From the NCBI GenBank assembly GCA_964651435.1, contig CAZYVU010000028.1, positions 1 to 40,309 on the forward strand: a stretch of 40,309 nucleotides of DNA, in the 5' to 3' direction. The position numbers and the translations under genes are program-made. The notes beneath the pieces are model-generated. The model saw nothing but the letters and a program-made list of their open reading frames with translations. It did not search any database and was not told the origin of the DNA. Source of the stretch: CAZYVU01 sp964651435. GTDB lineage: Bacteria > Desulfobacterota > Syntrophorhabdia > Syntrophorhabdales > CAYQXL01. Positions 26,070-34,016 of this stretch are shown piece by piece (within the stretch, counting starts at the first letter, position 1; each line of letters begins with the position of its first letter).

Positions 26070-27031
26070 TTGCCGGAAACACTTTTCTTCTTCTTCGGTT
26101 TAGCCTTTTTGGTCTTTTTCGATTTCTTCTTCGGAACATCCTTCTTGCCATTCTTGTCGGCCGTGATCGCGGCCGGCACGGGTCCTGCCTTGGCCAGGCG
26201 CAGTTGCTGGTCTGAGGGAACCCTGTCGTAGACTCGCTTTAAGATGTTGACGGCATCCCCCCAAAGGTCGCGACTGCCCAGGAGGGCCAGAATATAGACC
26301 CTGCCATCCTTTTCAAAGGCCCCCACGTAACAGTGGCGGGAGGCTTTGGTAAAACCCGTCTTGCCCGCTATTGCAGGTTCAAAGCAGAAAAGGAACCGGT
26401 TGTGGTTCTTGTACCGTGTGCTGCGGTATGGACTCTGGAAGTGAAAGTAGCGCATCGATGCTACCTGAACGAACCGTTCGTCGTTCAGGGCATACCGGAG
26501 GATAAGGGCCAGATCGTAACAGGTGGAGTAGTGTCCCGGCTCGTTGAGCCCTGAAGCGTTCCTGAACTGCGTGTTGTAGGCCCCTATGGCTCGCGCCTTT
26601 CTGGTCATCATGTCTGCAAAACGGTCTTCGCTCCCGGCGATATAGGAGCCAATGGTATAAGCAGCGTCATTTGCCGACTCCACCATCGTTCCCTGTATGA
26701 GGTCCATGGCAGTGTACTGCTTTCCCGGCACGAGGTGCAGCTTCGACGCCGGAATCTGCTCGACGCACTTGTCTGCCACAATGACCTCGGAACCGCTCAG
26801 GTACTCAAGGGCCAGCAGCGTCGTCATGACCTTCGTGGTGCTCGCCGGGGGAAGCTTCTCGTTATAGTTCCGTCCCGTCACAATCTCGAAGGTATCCCTT
26901 TCAACAAGGATGTACGAGGCCGCCGTTATCTCATCCCCGGCAAGGCCCGGGTGCGGGACGAAAACGAGAAATGCGAGGATAATCCAAAGGACCATTATTA
27001 GAATTGTACGACATACATCGGCAAGAGACAA
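26066..27031 (-). CDS. D-alanyl-D-alanine carboxypeptidase (S11 family) with Lys-rich tail
   Basis: Penicillin-binding protein of the PBP5/6 (DacA) group that trims D-Ala from peptidoglycan peptides. All three motifs are present: STTK (about residue 63) in PPASTTKVMTTLLA, SAN in VESANDAAYTIGS and KTG in AGKTGFTKASRH. An N-terminal hydrophobic segment ends at PGLAG, a likely signal peptide. The usual PBP5 C-terminal beta domain and amphipathic anchor are missing: after about residue 280 comes a tail of nearly 30 residues made mostly of Lys. Start is a TTG at 27031; an ATG at 26995 is an alternative. Overlaps the BepA-like gene by four bases. Confidence 0.9.
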   Translation of the reverse strand: MSLADVCRTILIMVLWIILAFLVFVPHPGLAGDEITAASYILVERDTFEIVTGRNYNEKLPPASTTKVMTTLLALEYLSGSEVIVADKCVEQIPASKLHLVPGKQYTAMDLIQGTMVESANDAAYTIGSYIAGSEDRFADMMTRKARAIGAYNTQFRNASGLNEPGHYSTCYDLALILRYALNDERFVQVASMRYFHFQSPYRSTRYKNHNRFLFCFEPAIAGKTGFTKASRHCYVGAFEKDGRVYILALLGSRDLWGDAVNILKRVYDRVPSDQQLRLAKAGPVPAAITADKNGKKDVPKKKSKKTKKAKPKKKKSVSGK

Positions 27032-27095
27032 CCCTTAAAACGACATAATGCGGTTTCATTGCTGCCGAATGGGGGCCTTTCAGGCAGGCTATCGC

Positions 27096-28481
27096 TTACG
27101 CCTTGTACAGCCTGCCGTCGCTTAAGCCCATACAATGCAAGACGTTCCGCGTATCGACAATGAGCCGCCCATGGCTGCGCACCATGCCGTAGTCCACGGC
27201 AGAGTGGTTTGTCACAATGACAATGGCGTCGTAGCGGGCTACCGATTCAGGGGTGAGGGTGACGGACGCCTTGTTGAAATCGTACCGCCGCTTCTTCTTC
27301 AGGCGGCTGAAGTAGGGGTCGCTGTAGTCGACCTGGGCGCCCTCCTTCTGCAGGAGATCGATGATGATGAAGGCGGGGCTCTCCCGGTCGTCGTCCACGT
27401 CGGGTTTGTAGGCAACGCCGAGGATGAGGACGGCGGCGCCCTTCAGGCTCTTCCCGTGGTCGTTGAGCGCCTGTGCGACTTTTCTGACGACGAAGTAGGG
27501 CATCTCCGTGTTGATCTCGCCGGCGAGCTCGATGAAGCGGGTGGAGAAATCGTACTCCCGGGCCTTCCAGGTCAGGTAGAAGGGGTCGATGGGGATGCAG
27601 TGGCCCCCCAGCCCCGGGCCGGGGTAGAAGGCCTGAAAGCCGAAGGGCTTCGTCTTTGCCGCCTCGATGACCTCCCAGATGTCTATGTCCATGCGGTCGA
27701 AGCAGAGCTTCAGCTCGTTGACGAGGGCGATGTTGACGGCCCGGTAGATGTTCTCCAGGAGCTTCGTCGCCTCGGCGACGCGGGTCGACGAAACGGGCAC
27801 CGTCCGCTCGACGATGGTGTCGTAGAGCGCCCGGGCGTGGGTCAGGCAGGCGGGGCTAAAGCCGCCGACGACCTTGGGCACCGTTCTCAGGCTGTAGGTG
27901 CCGTTGTTGGGGTCTTCCCGCTCGGGAGAGAAGGCAAGGAAGAAATCCTCCCCCGCCCTGAGGCCCGACCCCTCGAGGATGGCCCGCATGTCCTCGTCCG
28001 TCGTGCCCGGATAGGTGGTGGATTCGAGAACGACAAGCTGCCCCCGCTTCAGGTGGGCGGCAACGGCCTTCGTCGTGTCGAAGACATAGGTCATGTCGGG
28101 CTCCCGGTTCCGGTTCAGCGGCGTGGGCACGCAGATGACGATGCAGTCCATGTCCGACAGGTTGGAGAAATCGCTGGTTGCGGCGAAGGAGCAGCTCGGA
28201 GTGCGGGCTCCCGGGGCATCGGGGGTAGAGCCGGCCTGACTTCTGACTTCTGACTCCTGACTTCTGACTTCTGACTTCTGACTGTTCAAGGGTGAGATGT
28301 CGATGTGCTTGATGTAGCTCTTCCCCTCGCTCAGGAGGCGAACCTTTTCCCCGTCCACGTCGAAGCCGGTGACGGAAAACCCGGCCTTAACGAACTCTAC
28401 GACAAGCGGAAGGCCCACGTAGCCCAAGCCTATGACGCCGATTCGGGCCTCCCTGTCTCTGATCTTTTTCTCCAAGCTCAT
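27096..28481 (-). CDS. Nucleotide-sugar dehydrogenase (UDP-GlcNAc/ManNAc 6-dehydrogenase type)
   Basis: NAD-dependent four-electron oxidation of a UDP-sugar to the uronic acid, used for O-antigen or capsule. Rossmann motif GVIGLGYVGLPLV (about 15-27), ICVPTPLNRNREPD (about 116), active Cys in GLGGHCIPIDPFYLTWKA (about 285) and the C-terminal UDP-binding half with ILGVAYKPDVDDDRESPA. The 461-aa length is slightly above usual because of an extra Ser/Gln/Glu-rich segment at about 67-100, caused by a heptanucleotide repeat (28235-28283) read in frame. A promoter candidate lies upstream (TTGACG 28527-28522, 18 bases, TAGATT 28503-28498). WbpA, WecC and TviB types cannot be separated here. Confidence 0.9.
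   Translation of the reverse strand: MSLEKKIRDREARIGVIGLGYVGLPLVVEFVKAGFSVTGFDVDGEKVRLLSEGKSYIKHIDISPLNSQKSEVRSQESEVRSQAGSTPDAPGARTPSCSFAATSDFSNLSDMDCIVICVPTPLNRNREPDMTYVFDTTKAVAAHLKRGQLVVLESTTYPGTTDEDMRAILEGSGLRAGEDFFLAFSPEREDPNNGTYSLRTVPKVVGGFSPACLTHARALYDTIVERTVPVSSTRVAEATKLLENIYRAVNIALVNELKLCFDRMDIDIWEVIEAAKTKPFGFQAFYPGPGLGGHCIPIDPFYLTWKAREYDFSTRFIELAGEINTEMPYFVVRKVAQALNDHGKSLKGAAVLILGVAYKPDVDDDRESPAFIIIDLLQKEGAQVDYSDPYFSRLKKKRRYDFNKASVTLTPESVARYDAIVIVTNHSAVDYGMVRSHGRLIVDTRNVLHCMGLSDGRLYKA
28235..28283. repeat. Tandem heptanucleotide repeat inside the sugar dehydrogenase gene
   Basis: Seven copies of a 7-bp unit, five of TCTGACT and two of CCTGACT (the first and fourth), run without gaps for 49 bases. 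On the coding (minus) strand the unit is AGTCAGA/G. Three units make 21 bases, so the peptide repeats every seven residues (SEVRSQ-type). Heptamer repeats of this kind are known as dispersed intergenic repeats in several bacterial groups; inside a coding region they are less usual. Confidence 0.93.
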
Positions 28482-28497
28482 GCCGTTTTCCGCCCTA

Positions 28498-28581
28498 AAT
28501 CTACAATGCGACCCATAGGCCCGTCAAGTGCCGCAGTTGACCGAAATAAGGTTTGACAGGCTTGGACAATCCTGTTAGTTT
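28498..28581. promoter_or_regulatory. Back-to-back promoters for the sugar dehydrogenase and dodecin genes
   Basis: Minus strand: TTGACG (28527-28522), 18 bases, TAGATT (28503-28498) toward the dehydrogenase. Plus strand: perfect TTGACA (28553-28558), 17 bases, TAGTTT (28576-28581) toward the dodecin gene. Both fit sigma-70 spacing. Confidence 0.5.
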
Positions 28582-28609
28582 TAAAAAAATGTCCGTGTAA
28601 GGAGGGACC

Positions 28610-28825
28610 ATGAGATCAGAGGGGCGAGTTGCCAGGGTTACGGAGGTCGTTGCCGGTTCACCCAAGGGCTTTGACGACGCCGTCATGGTGGGCTTCAAGA
28701 GGGCATCGAAGACCCTGCGCGGTATCACAGGGCTTCGCATAAAGGAACAACGGGCCAGGGTGGAAGACGGAAAGATCGTTGAGTACCGCGTTACCCTCGA
28801 AGTGATCTTCATTCTTGAGTCATAG
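28610..28825 (+). CDS. Dodecin family flavin-binding protein
   Basis: A 71-residue protein with the dodecin pattern: KVTEVVAGSPKGFDDAV-like segment (here ARVTEVVAGSPKGFDDAV), RASKTLRGITGLRIKEQ, which contains the flavin-facing residues after the helix, and EYRVTLEVIFILE as the last strand. Dodecins form dodecamers that store or buffer flavins; some bind CoA. The 'W' of archaeal/halophile dodecins is not at the usual place here, so flavin binding is not assured. A near-perfect Shine-Dalgarno AAGGAGGG precedes the ATG. Its last 17 bases overlap the convergent GT2 gene. Confidence 0.9.
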   Translation: MRSEGRVARVTEVVAGSPKGFDDAVMVGFKRASKTLRGITGLRIKEQRARVEDGKIVEYRVTLEVIFILES

Positions 28826-29753
28826 CTCGCAGGCCGGCATTCTCCGGACAACCCTGAAGGTACCACCGGCAGGCCTCCAGATGATATAGGCGGCGTCTTT
28901 TTGCGCCCTCTCCCGTCGCGAGGAAGGCAACGGAACTGAGTGCGGCCGCGGAAAGGCAGTGCTTCACAAACCGGATCAGGCCATAGGTGAAAGCGTAGCA
29001 GCTTCCATGATGCTTCTTGATAAACTTATTCAGCGAAATCGTATATTCTAACCTGCCGTTAAGCCACGTTGCACCTACCGTCTTACCCTGGAGGTGGACC
29101 ACTTTTGCATCCGGAAAAAGGATGACCTCATATCCCTTATCCCGCGCCCTGACGCACAAATCCGTTTCCTCCAGAAAAAAAAAGAACCGTTCATCGAACC
29201 CCTGAAGGGCCTCCATCACCTCCCTCTTTACGACCATGGCAGCGCCGATGAGTGAAGGCACCTTGCGCGGCAAAAGGATCTTTCTCTTGACGGCATAGCG
29301 TCCCGGCATCAACACCCCGAGAAGCCACGACGGGACAACCTCCCGAAAGAGGGATGGCGCGAGGGCAAAGGAGCGCTGGGGCCGCATGTCCGGGTAAACG
29401 AGCATGGGGCCGCAAATGCCTGCCGCAGGTTGGGTTCTCAAAAACGTCAGGAGCCGCGAAAGGTCTCCCGGGACGAGCAGCGTATCGGAGTTGAGAAAGA
29501 GGATGTGTTCACCCTTGCTGATCCCGTACCCCCGGTTTGCGGCCCTGGCAAAGCCCGAGTTTCCAGCCTGGCGCTCACAGATGACGCCCGGAAACCTCTG
29601 CTCTATCATTTCCGCCGTGCCGTCCGATGAGCCGTTGTCTATGGCAATCACCTCCACCCCGGACCTCTTCAGGTCCTCATCCTTGTCAATCGAGCGGAGG
29701 AGGTTTTCCACAAGGTCCCTGGTGTTGCGGGTGATGATGATTATGGAAAGCAT
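28809..29753 (-). CDS. Glycosyltransferase family 2 (rhamnosyltransferase-like)
   Basis: GT-A fold glycosyltransferase. It opens with LSIIIITRNTRDLVENLLRSI, followed by VIAIDNGSSDGTAEMIEQRFP, FARAANRGYGISKGEHILFLNSDT (the Asp-rich donor site, cited in part) and, further on, FFFLEETDLCVRARDKGY, the acceptor/catalytic block. A hydrophobic segment near the C-terminus (LSAAALSSVAFLA) suggests membrane contact. The ATG at 29753 is preferred to the TTG at 29771. It is 18 bases behind iorA, on the same strand, and is probably an unrelated passenger at the end of the operon. Its 3' end overlaps the dodecin gene by 17 bases. Confidence 0.87.
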   Translation of the reverse strand: MLSIIIITRNTRDLVENLLRSIDKDEDLKRSGVEVIAIDNGSSDGTAEMIEQRFPGVICERQAGNSGFARAANRGYGISKGEHILFLNSDTLLVPGDLSRLLTFLRTQPAAGICGPMLVYPDMRPQRSFALAPSLFREVVPSWLLGVLMPGRYAVKRKILLPRKVPSLIGAAMVVKREVMEALQGFDERFFFFLEETDLCVRARDKGYEVILFPDAKVVHLQGKTVGATWLNGRLEYTISLNKFIKKHHGSCYAFTYGLIRFVKHCLSAAALSSVAFLATGEGAKRRRLYHLEACRWYLQGCPENAGLRAMTQE

Positions 29754-29771
29754 AGCGATGCGCCCGTGCAA

Positions 29772-31550
29772 TCAGATGCGGTTGGCGAGGAAGTAACTGT
29801 CCTGAAACTGGAACAGACCCTTCCCTTCCCGCTTCATGGTGCAGGCAAAGAGGCAGGTGCCGCACCTCGTGCACAGCCGTTCGTCTATCTTCACCTTGTT
29901 CGCCTCCTCGTCGAAGAGAAAGGCCGGGCAGTCAAAGAGGGTGAGGCAGCTCTTGCAACCGATACAGTCATCCTCCAGGTCTATCCGCTCCAACTGCGGC
30001 GCCACCTTTCCCTTAGTAAAGAGAAGGCATTCCCTTCTGGCAATGATGACGGCCGGGCCCTTGCCCCCTTTCTCGAGGTAGGAGTAGGCATCCCTGATCG
30101 TTCCCATGAGCAGGGGCACGTCGTAGGGGTCGATGATGCGTAGGTGTTCGATGCCGAAGCCCTCCACAATATCTTCTATGGCCATGGGCGGAGCCTGGCT
30201 TCCATCGGCACCCACGCCTGTCTGCGGTGTGGGCTGAAGGCCCGTCATGGCCGTCGTCCCGTTGTCCATAACGACAAGGATGAACCGCTTCCCCTTCGCT
30301 GCAGCATCGTAGAGGGCCGACAGGCAGGCATGAAAGAACGTCGAGTCGCCGACCGACGCGATAATGGGGGGCAAAACCCCATCCTGCTGAAATGTGTCGA
30401 GAAAACCGGAGGCGAGGTTTACCCCGCCGCCCATGTCGAGGCACGTGTCCACCGCACCCATGGCAATGCCGAGTGTATAGCATCCGATATCGCCGGGAAA
30501 GATGGCCTCGGGAAAGGCCTGCCGCATGGCATAGAAGGACGCCCGGTGGGGGCATCCCGCGCAAAGCTGCGGCGGCCTCGGCCGTATGGCCACCTCCTTC
30601 AGCGCCTCCTCAACAGCCCTGTCAGGCGCAAACCGTTTCTGTTGGATATGAAGGTCTTCGAGAACGGCCCCCAGCACGTCCCGCACCACATCGTAGGTGA
30701 GCTCGCCCGCCCCCGGCACATATCCGTTGCCCCGGCCGTAAAGCGGTACCTTGCCCCGGAGAAGCGCCTCCATCACCTGGTCCGTCTCCTCCAGCACAAG
30801 AACGTTCTCCATCGTCGCGGCAAAGGCCTCGACGTCGGGGGCGAGTGGAACAACCTGCGTCACCTTGTAGAGGCTCACCTCGCCTCCCACGTGCAGGTCG
30901 TCCAGCAGGTCGGAGGCAAGAGAGAAGGGCATGCCGGACGCGATGATGCCTAAGCGGGAACCGCCGTCCCTTCGCAATCCCTCCTCCAGAATCGCCTGCC
31001 GCTCCCCCGGTTCGTAGAGCGTGACGGCCTCGCGGGCATGACTCACCCGGTGCGTGGATCGCAAAATGACGGGCCTCTTATGCGCATACGAGTACTCCAT
31101 GGCCCAATAGGCCGCGTCGCCGGCCTCTCTGGGGGAGGCAGGGTCAACAACGGGGATGTCGAACAGCGCTGCGAGGAGACGGGTGTCCTGTTCTGTCTGA
31201 GATGACTGCGGCCCCGGATCATCGCAGGAAACGATGACGAGGGCACCCTTGATCGTTTTCTCGCGCCCCTTGAGGAGAGATGGAAAGGCTACGTTCAACC
31301 CCACCTGCTTCATCATGCAAACCACCTTTTTGCCGAAAAGGGCTGCGCCGAAGGCAACCTCCATGGCGCACCGCTCGTTTGTCGACCATTCGGCGTGAAT
31401 CTTCCTCGAATCACGGCGGCTGAACTCCAGAATGCCGGGAAGAATCTCCGAGCTCGGCGTTCCGGGATAGGCGGCGGCCAATTCAAGGCCTGCCTCGACG
31501 AAACCACGGGCAATGGCAAAATTCCCTATCATCACTTCCTGTCTTTCCAT
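29772..31550 (-). CDS. iorA: Indolepyruvate ferredoxin oxidoreductase alpha subunit (IorA)
   Basis: Oxidatively decarboxylates aryl pyruvates to aryl-acetyl-CoA with reduction of ferredoxin, or the reverse. Pyrimidine-binding domain at the N-terminus (AAAYPGTPSSEILPG), catalytic TPP domain with CAGCPHRASFYA, GDIGCYTLG, then GDSTFFHACLSALYDAA and VVMDNGTTAMTGLQPTPQTG, the Mg-TPP motif with the expected Asn. The C-terminal part carries two [4Fe-4S] motifs, CIGCKSCLTLFDC and CTRCGTCLFAC. About 592 aa, full length. The ATG at 31550 forms a TGATG junction with the upstream oxidoreductase stop, behind GGAGG; a TTG sits one codon earlier. The nearest beta/gamma partner is the gene at 35277-35843. 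Confidence 0.94.
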   Translation of the reverse strand: MERQEVMIGNFAIARGFVEAGLELAAAYPGTPSSEILPGILEFSRRDSRKIHAEWSTNERCAMEVAFGAALFGKKVVCMMKQVGLNVAFPSLLKGREKTIKGALVIVSCDDPGPQSSQTEQDTRLLAALFDIPVVDPASPREAGDAAYWAMEYSYAHKRPVILRSTHRVSHAREAVTLYEPGERQAILEEGLRRDGGSRLGIIASGMPFSLASDLLDDLHVGGEVSLYKVTQVVPLAPDVEAFAATMENVLVLEETDQVMEALLRGKVPLYGRGNGYVPGAGELTYDVVRDVLGAVLEDLHIQQKRFAPDRAVEEALKEVAIRPRPPQLCAGCPHRASFYAMRQAFPEAIFPGDIGCYTLGIAMGAVDTCLDMGGGVNLASGFLDTFQQDGVLPPIIASVGDSTFFHACLSALYDAAAKGKRFILVVMDNGTTAMTGLQPTPQTGVGADGSQAPPMAIEDIVEGFGIEHLRIIDPYDVPLLMGTIRDAYSYLEKGGKGPAVIIARRECLLFTKGKVAPQLERIDLEDDCIGCKSCLTLFDCPAFLFDEEANKVKIDERLCTRCGTCLFACTMKREGKGLFQFQDSYFLANRI

Positions 31551-32764
31551 CAAAAAAGGACCTCCATCGTTGCCTGTTCCAGGCCGCCCCTCCGGGCCGA
31601 GAGGCTTGGCCTGTTTGTTACCTCAGCGCCTTTTCGCAAGGCCTCGAGCATCACCCCCGCTTCTTCTATGTCGCCGAGCAACACCGCACCCCGCAGCCGG
31701 CCGTTCCGGAGGAGGCACCTAACGTAAGCGCCCCCTTCCTGGCTGACTACCTCCTCGCAACCGTCCGCTGCCAGCACGCCCATGGACACGCATCGTATTC
31801 CGAAAAACTCCATGCTGTTTGAGCTTACGGCCCCTTCATACCTGTCGTCACCGCCTGTCATGGCGGCACCGGCAATCCTCCCCTGACGGGCGCCGGTGTG
31901 CCAGAGCGAAACAACGGCCCGCTCCGTTCCCCCTGCGACAGGGCCCTGCGCCACATCACCGGCGGCGTAAATGCCGGCAATGCTCGTTTCCATCTTCTCG
32001 TTCACCACAATGCCGGCATCGACATCGATGCCGGCATCTCGCGCCGCGGCACAACCGGGGCTGACCCCCTTGGCGATGACGGCCATTTGCCCGGGAATCT
32101 CCTCGCCCCGATCAGTGACGACTGCGCAAAGCCCTCCATTGATCACCGTGTCGACGATCTCCCTCTCAAAGTGGAACACGGCACCCCGCCGCAGGAAGGC
32201 CTCCTCCACGATGCCCGCCGCCCTCTCGTCCAGGACCCGCGAGAGTATCCGGTCCGAGGTGACGACAACGGCAACCGGTATTCCTTTCGCCAGGAGGGCG
32301 TGGGCCGCCTTCATACCTATGGGGCCGCCCCCGTAGACAATGGCCCGCCTCACCCTGGGCAGGTGCACCGATATGGCCCTTGCGTCTGCAAGGTTCCGAA
32401 GCGGGAAAACGCCTTCAACAGCCGGGAAAGGCAGCTTTGCCCGTGCCCCTGTGGCGATGAGCAGGCGATCGCAGGGGAAGCGTTCCCCGTCAATGACAAC
32501 GGCCGGGTCTCTGCCGTCTATTGCCTCTACCGTGGCTCCGAGCCGAAGATCAAAGCCCTCGAGCCGATGACCCGCCACGCTGAGAAGAATGATCTCCTCC
32601 TCGCGCCGCATTCCCGTCATCACATCGACGATGAGCGGCCGCGAATAAAAGGGGCTGTCCTCGTCACTGAAAATGGTTACCGTTCCCGCAGGGTCCCTTT
32701 CCCGGATGGCTCGGGCCGCAGCCACACCCGCAACGCCGTCGCCTATGATGACGTAACGTTTCAT
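31550..32764 (-). CDS. FAD/NAD(P)-dependent oxidoreductase (NirB/rubredoxin-reductase-like)
   Basis: Two-dinucleotide-binding flavoprotein. FAD motif VIIGDGVAGVAAARAIRERD at the N-terminus, FYSRPLIVDVMTG, LLIATGARAKLPFP, the NAD(P) motif AIVYGGGPIGMKAAHALLAKG in the middle and GIYAAGDVAQGP as the second FAD contact. About 404 aa. The reading frame is open far upstream (to 33244) but that part runs through the ferredoxin gene in another frame and is not coding; the ATG at 32764 follows GAGGGCGAGG and overlaps the ferredoxin stop by four bases. It could pass electrons between the neighbouring Fe-S protein and NAD(P)H. Confidence 0.9.
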   Translation of the reverse strand: MKRYVIIGDGVAGVAAARAIRERDPAGTVTIFSDEDSPFYSRPLIVDVMTGMRREEEIILLSVAGHRLEGFDLRLGATVEAIDGRDPAVVIDGERFPCDRLLIATGARAKLPFPAVEGVFPLRNLADARAISVHLPRVRRAIVYGGGPIGMKAAHALLAKGIPVAVVVTSDRILSRVLDERAAGIVEEAFLRRGAVFHFEREIVDTVINGGLCAVVTDRGEEIPGQMAVIAKGVSPGCAAARDAGIDVDAGIVVNEKMETSIAGIYAAGDVAQGPVAGGTERAVVSLWHTGARQGRIAGAAMTGGDDRYEGAVSSNSMEFFGIRCVSMGVLAADGCEEVVSQEGGAYVRCLLRNGRLRGAVLLGDIEEAGVMLEALRKGAEVTNRPSLSARRGGLEQATMEVLF

Positions 32765-33273
32765 CGCCTCGCCCTCATGAGGGGTATCTCCCTCGGGGTC
32801 CGATCCCTCCAGGGCGAGGGCCGTGTCCTGTGGGCATACTCCTCGGCATCGCAATAAAGCAGCGCCCCCTGCGGGCAGGCCCGCACGCAGGCGGGCTTTT
32901 CGGTAAAAAGGCAATGGTCGCACTTGATTGCCTTGTCGGCCAAGGGCAGCATGGCCCCGTAGGGGCAGTTCATGACGCACATGAAGCAGCCCACGCAGAG
33001 CGCCCACCGTCCGAACACCCTGTCCGTCCGGCCCAGTGACCCGGCGATACAGGCCTCCACGCACCGGGCATCGTCGCAGTGGATGCACCGCATGGGATAA
33101 GGAATCCCATCCCCCAGATGATGAAGCGTCGCCGACCCGTTCCATTTCCGGGCCATCGGCAGTCCGCCCAAGGGGTCGTAGACCCGGTGGTTTCTCTTGT
33201 GCTCCGCGGCGCAGGCCGCCCTGCAGGCACCGCAGTCCACGCACCGCTCATTCAGGAAATAAAGGTATCTCAA
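32761..33273 (-). CDS. HycB/CooF-like protein with four [4Fe-4S] motifs
   Basis: 170-residue electron-transfer protein. Four Cys groups can be read in order: CVDCGACRAAC, CIHCDDARCVEAC, CVGCFMCVMNCPYG and CDHCLFTEKPACVRACPQG, sixteen cysteines in total, the layout of the HycB/CooF/DmsB class. No signal peptide, so cytoplasmic. It sits between the KorB-like gene (four-base overlap) and the FAD oxidoreductase (four-base overlap), the position of an electron wire between the two enzymes. Confidence 0.93.
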   Translation of the reverse strand: MRYLYFLNERCVDCGACRAACAAEHKRNHRVYDPLGGLPMARKWNGSATLHHLGDGIPYPMRCIHCDDARCVEACIAGSLGRTDRVFGRWALCVGCFMCVMNCPYGAMLPLADKAIKCDHCLFTEKPACVRACPQGALLYCDAEEYAHRTRPSPWRDRTPREIPLMRARR

Positions 33274-34016
33274 CCTTTCCTCAGCTCCCCCATGGGGACC
33301 CCGTCTATGAGGCCCCTCACGTACTGTGACGCATCAAGAGGGGACATGCTCAGATTCGTGGGGCACATGCCGATCACCTCTACAAAGCCCATGCCGTGCC
33401 CGTACGCCTGAGCCGAAAAGGCACGCTCAAGTATCTGCTTCGTCCGCCTGACCGCCCCTGCCGTATGGGTCGACCCCCTGGCGAGGTACGAAACCCCCGG
33501 CGTATCCTTGGCGAGCGCCGCAACCTCGATAGGATGGCCGGCGCCGGTCACCGATCTGCCCCGCCGAGACGTCGTTGTCGCCATACCCAACGGCGTTGTG
33601 GCACTTAAGGCACCGCCGGACATGGCCATGTTGAGGTTGTTCTCTACGATAACCGTGATCGGGCTGCCGCGCATGGCCGCACCCAGGAGAACGGACAGGT
33701 CCGAGCACAGGTCCGCCTCACCAAGGTAGGCAAAGACGAGGCTTTCCGGCAGCCCCTCTTTGATTCCGGCAGCAACGCCGACGGCCCCTCCGGGGGGAGC
33801 GGCAACGCCGTCTACCTCCAGGTACCGGTACATGAGGCCGGCGCATCCGACGCCATAGACTCCGACGGATCGCTCTCCCAGGCCCATCTTGTCAAGCACC
33901 TCCGCTATTGCCTTTGTCAGGATGCCGTGGGAGCATCCCGGGCAGAAATGCTGCCTCCCCTCTGCCACAAGCCGCGGAAACCCGTGAACCTTTTCCAATG
34001 TCCCCTGCCACCCCAT
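33270..34016 (-). CDS. 2-oxoacid:ferredoxin oxidoreductase beta subunit (KorB-like)
   Basis: TPP-binding subunit. CPGCSHGILTKAIAE near residue 25, GVGCAGLMYRYLEVDG, and the TPP/Mg motif YLGEADLCSDLSVLLGAAMRG followed by ITVIVENNLNMAMSGGALSATTP. The usual GDGD of this family is GEAD here, which keeps the second acid but is not the standard form. 248 aa is short-normal. The stop of KorA and the ATG touch (TAAATG). Substrate cannot be read from the sequence. Confidence 0.88.
   Translation of the reverse strand: MGWQGTLEKVHGFPRLVAEGRQHFCPGCSHGILTKAIAEVLDKMGLGERSVGVYGVGCAGLMYRYLEVDGVAAPPGGAVGVAAGIKEGLPESLVFAYLGEADLCSDLSVLLGAAMRGSPITVIVENNLNMAMSGGALSATTPLGMATTTSRRGRSVTGAGHPIEVAALAKDTPGVSYLARGSTHTAGAVRRTKQILERAFSAQAYGHGMGFVEVIGMCPTNLSMSPLDASQYVRGLIDGVPMGELRKG

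Noticed and set aside
27135..28253. 372-codon open frame on the plus strand
   Set aside because: Antisense shadow of the nucleotide-sugar dehydrogenase gene; no domain and a Gly/Val/Asp-biased composition.
28235..28283. CRISPR-like array
   Set aside because: Units are seven bases with no spacers; this is a simple tandem repeat, and no cas genes are present.
32765..33244. N-terminal extension of the FAD oxidoreductase frame
   Set aside because: It is rich in Arg, Gly and Pro, overlaps the clear four-cluster ferredoxin gene, and a good start (ATG 32764 after GAGGGCGAGG) exists right before the FAD motif.
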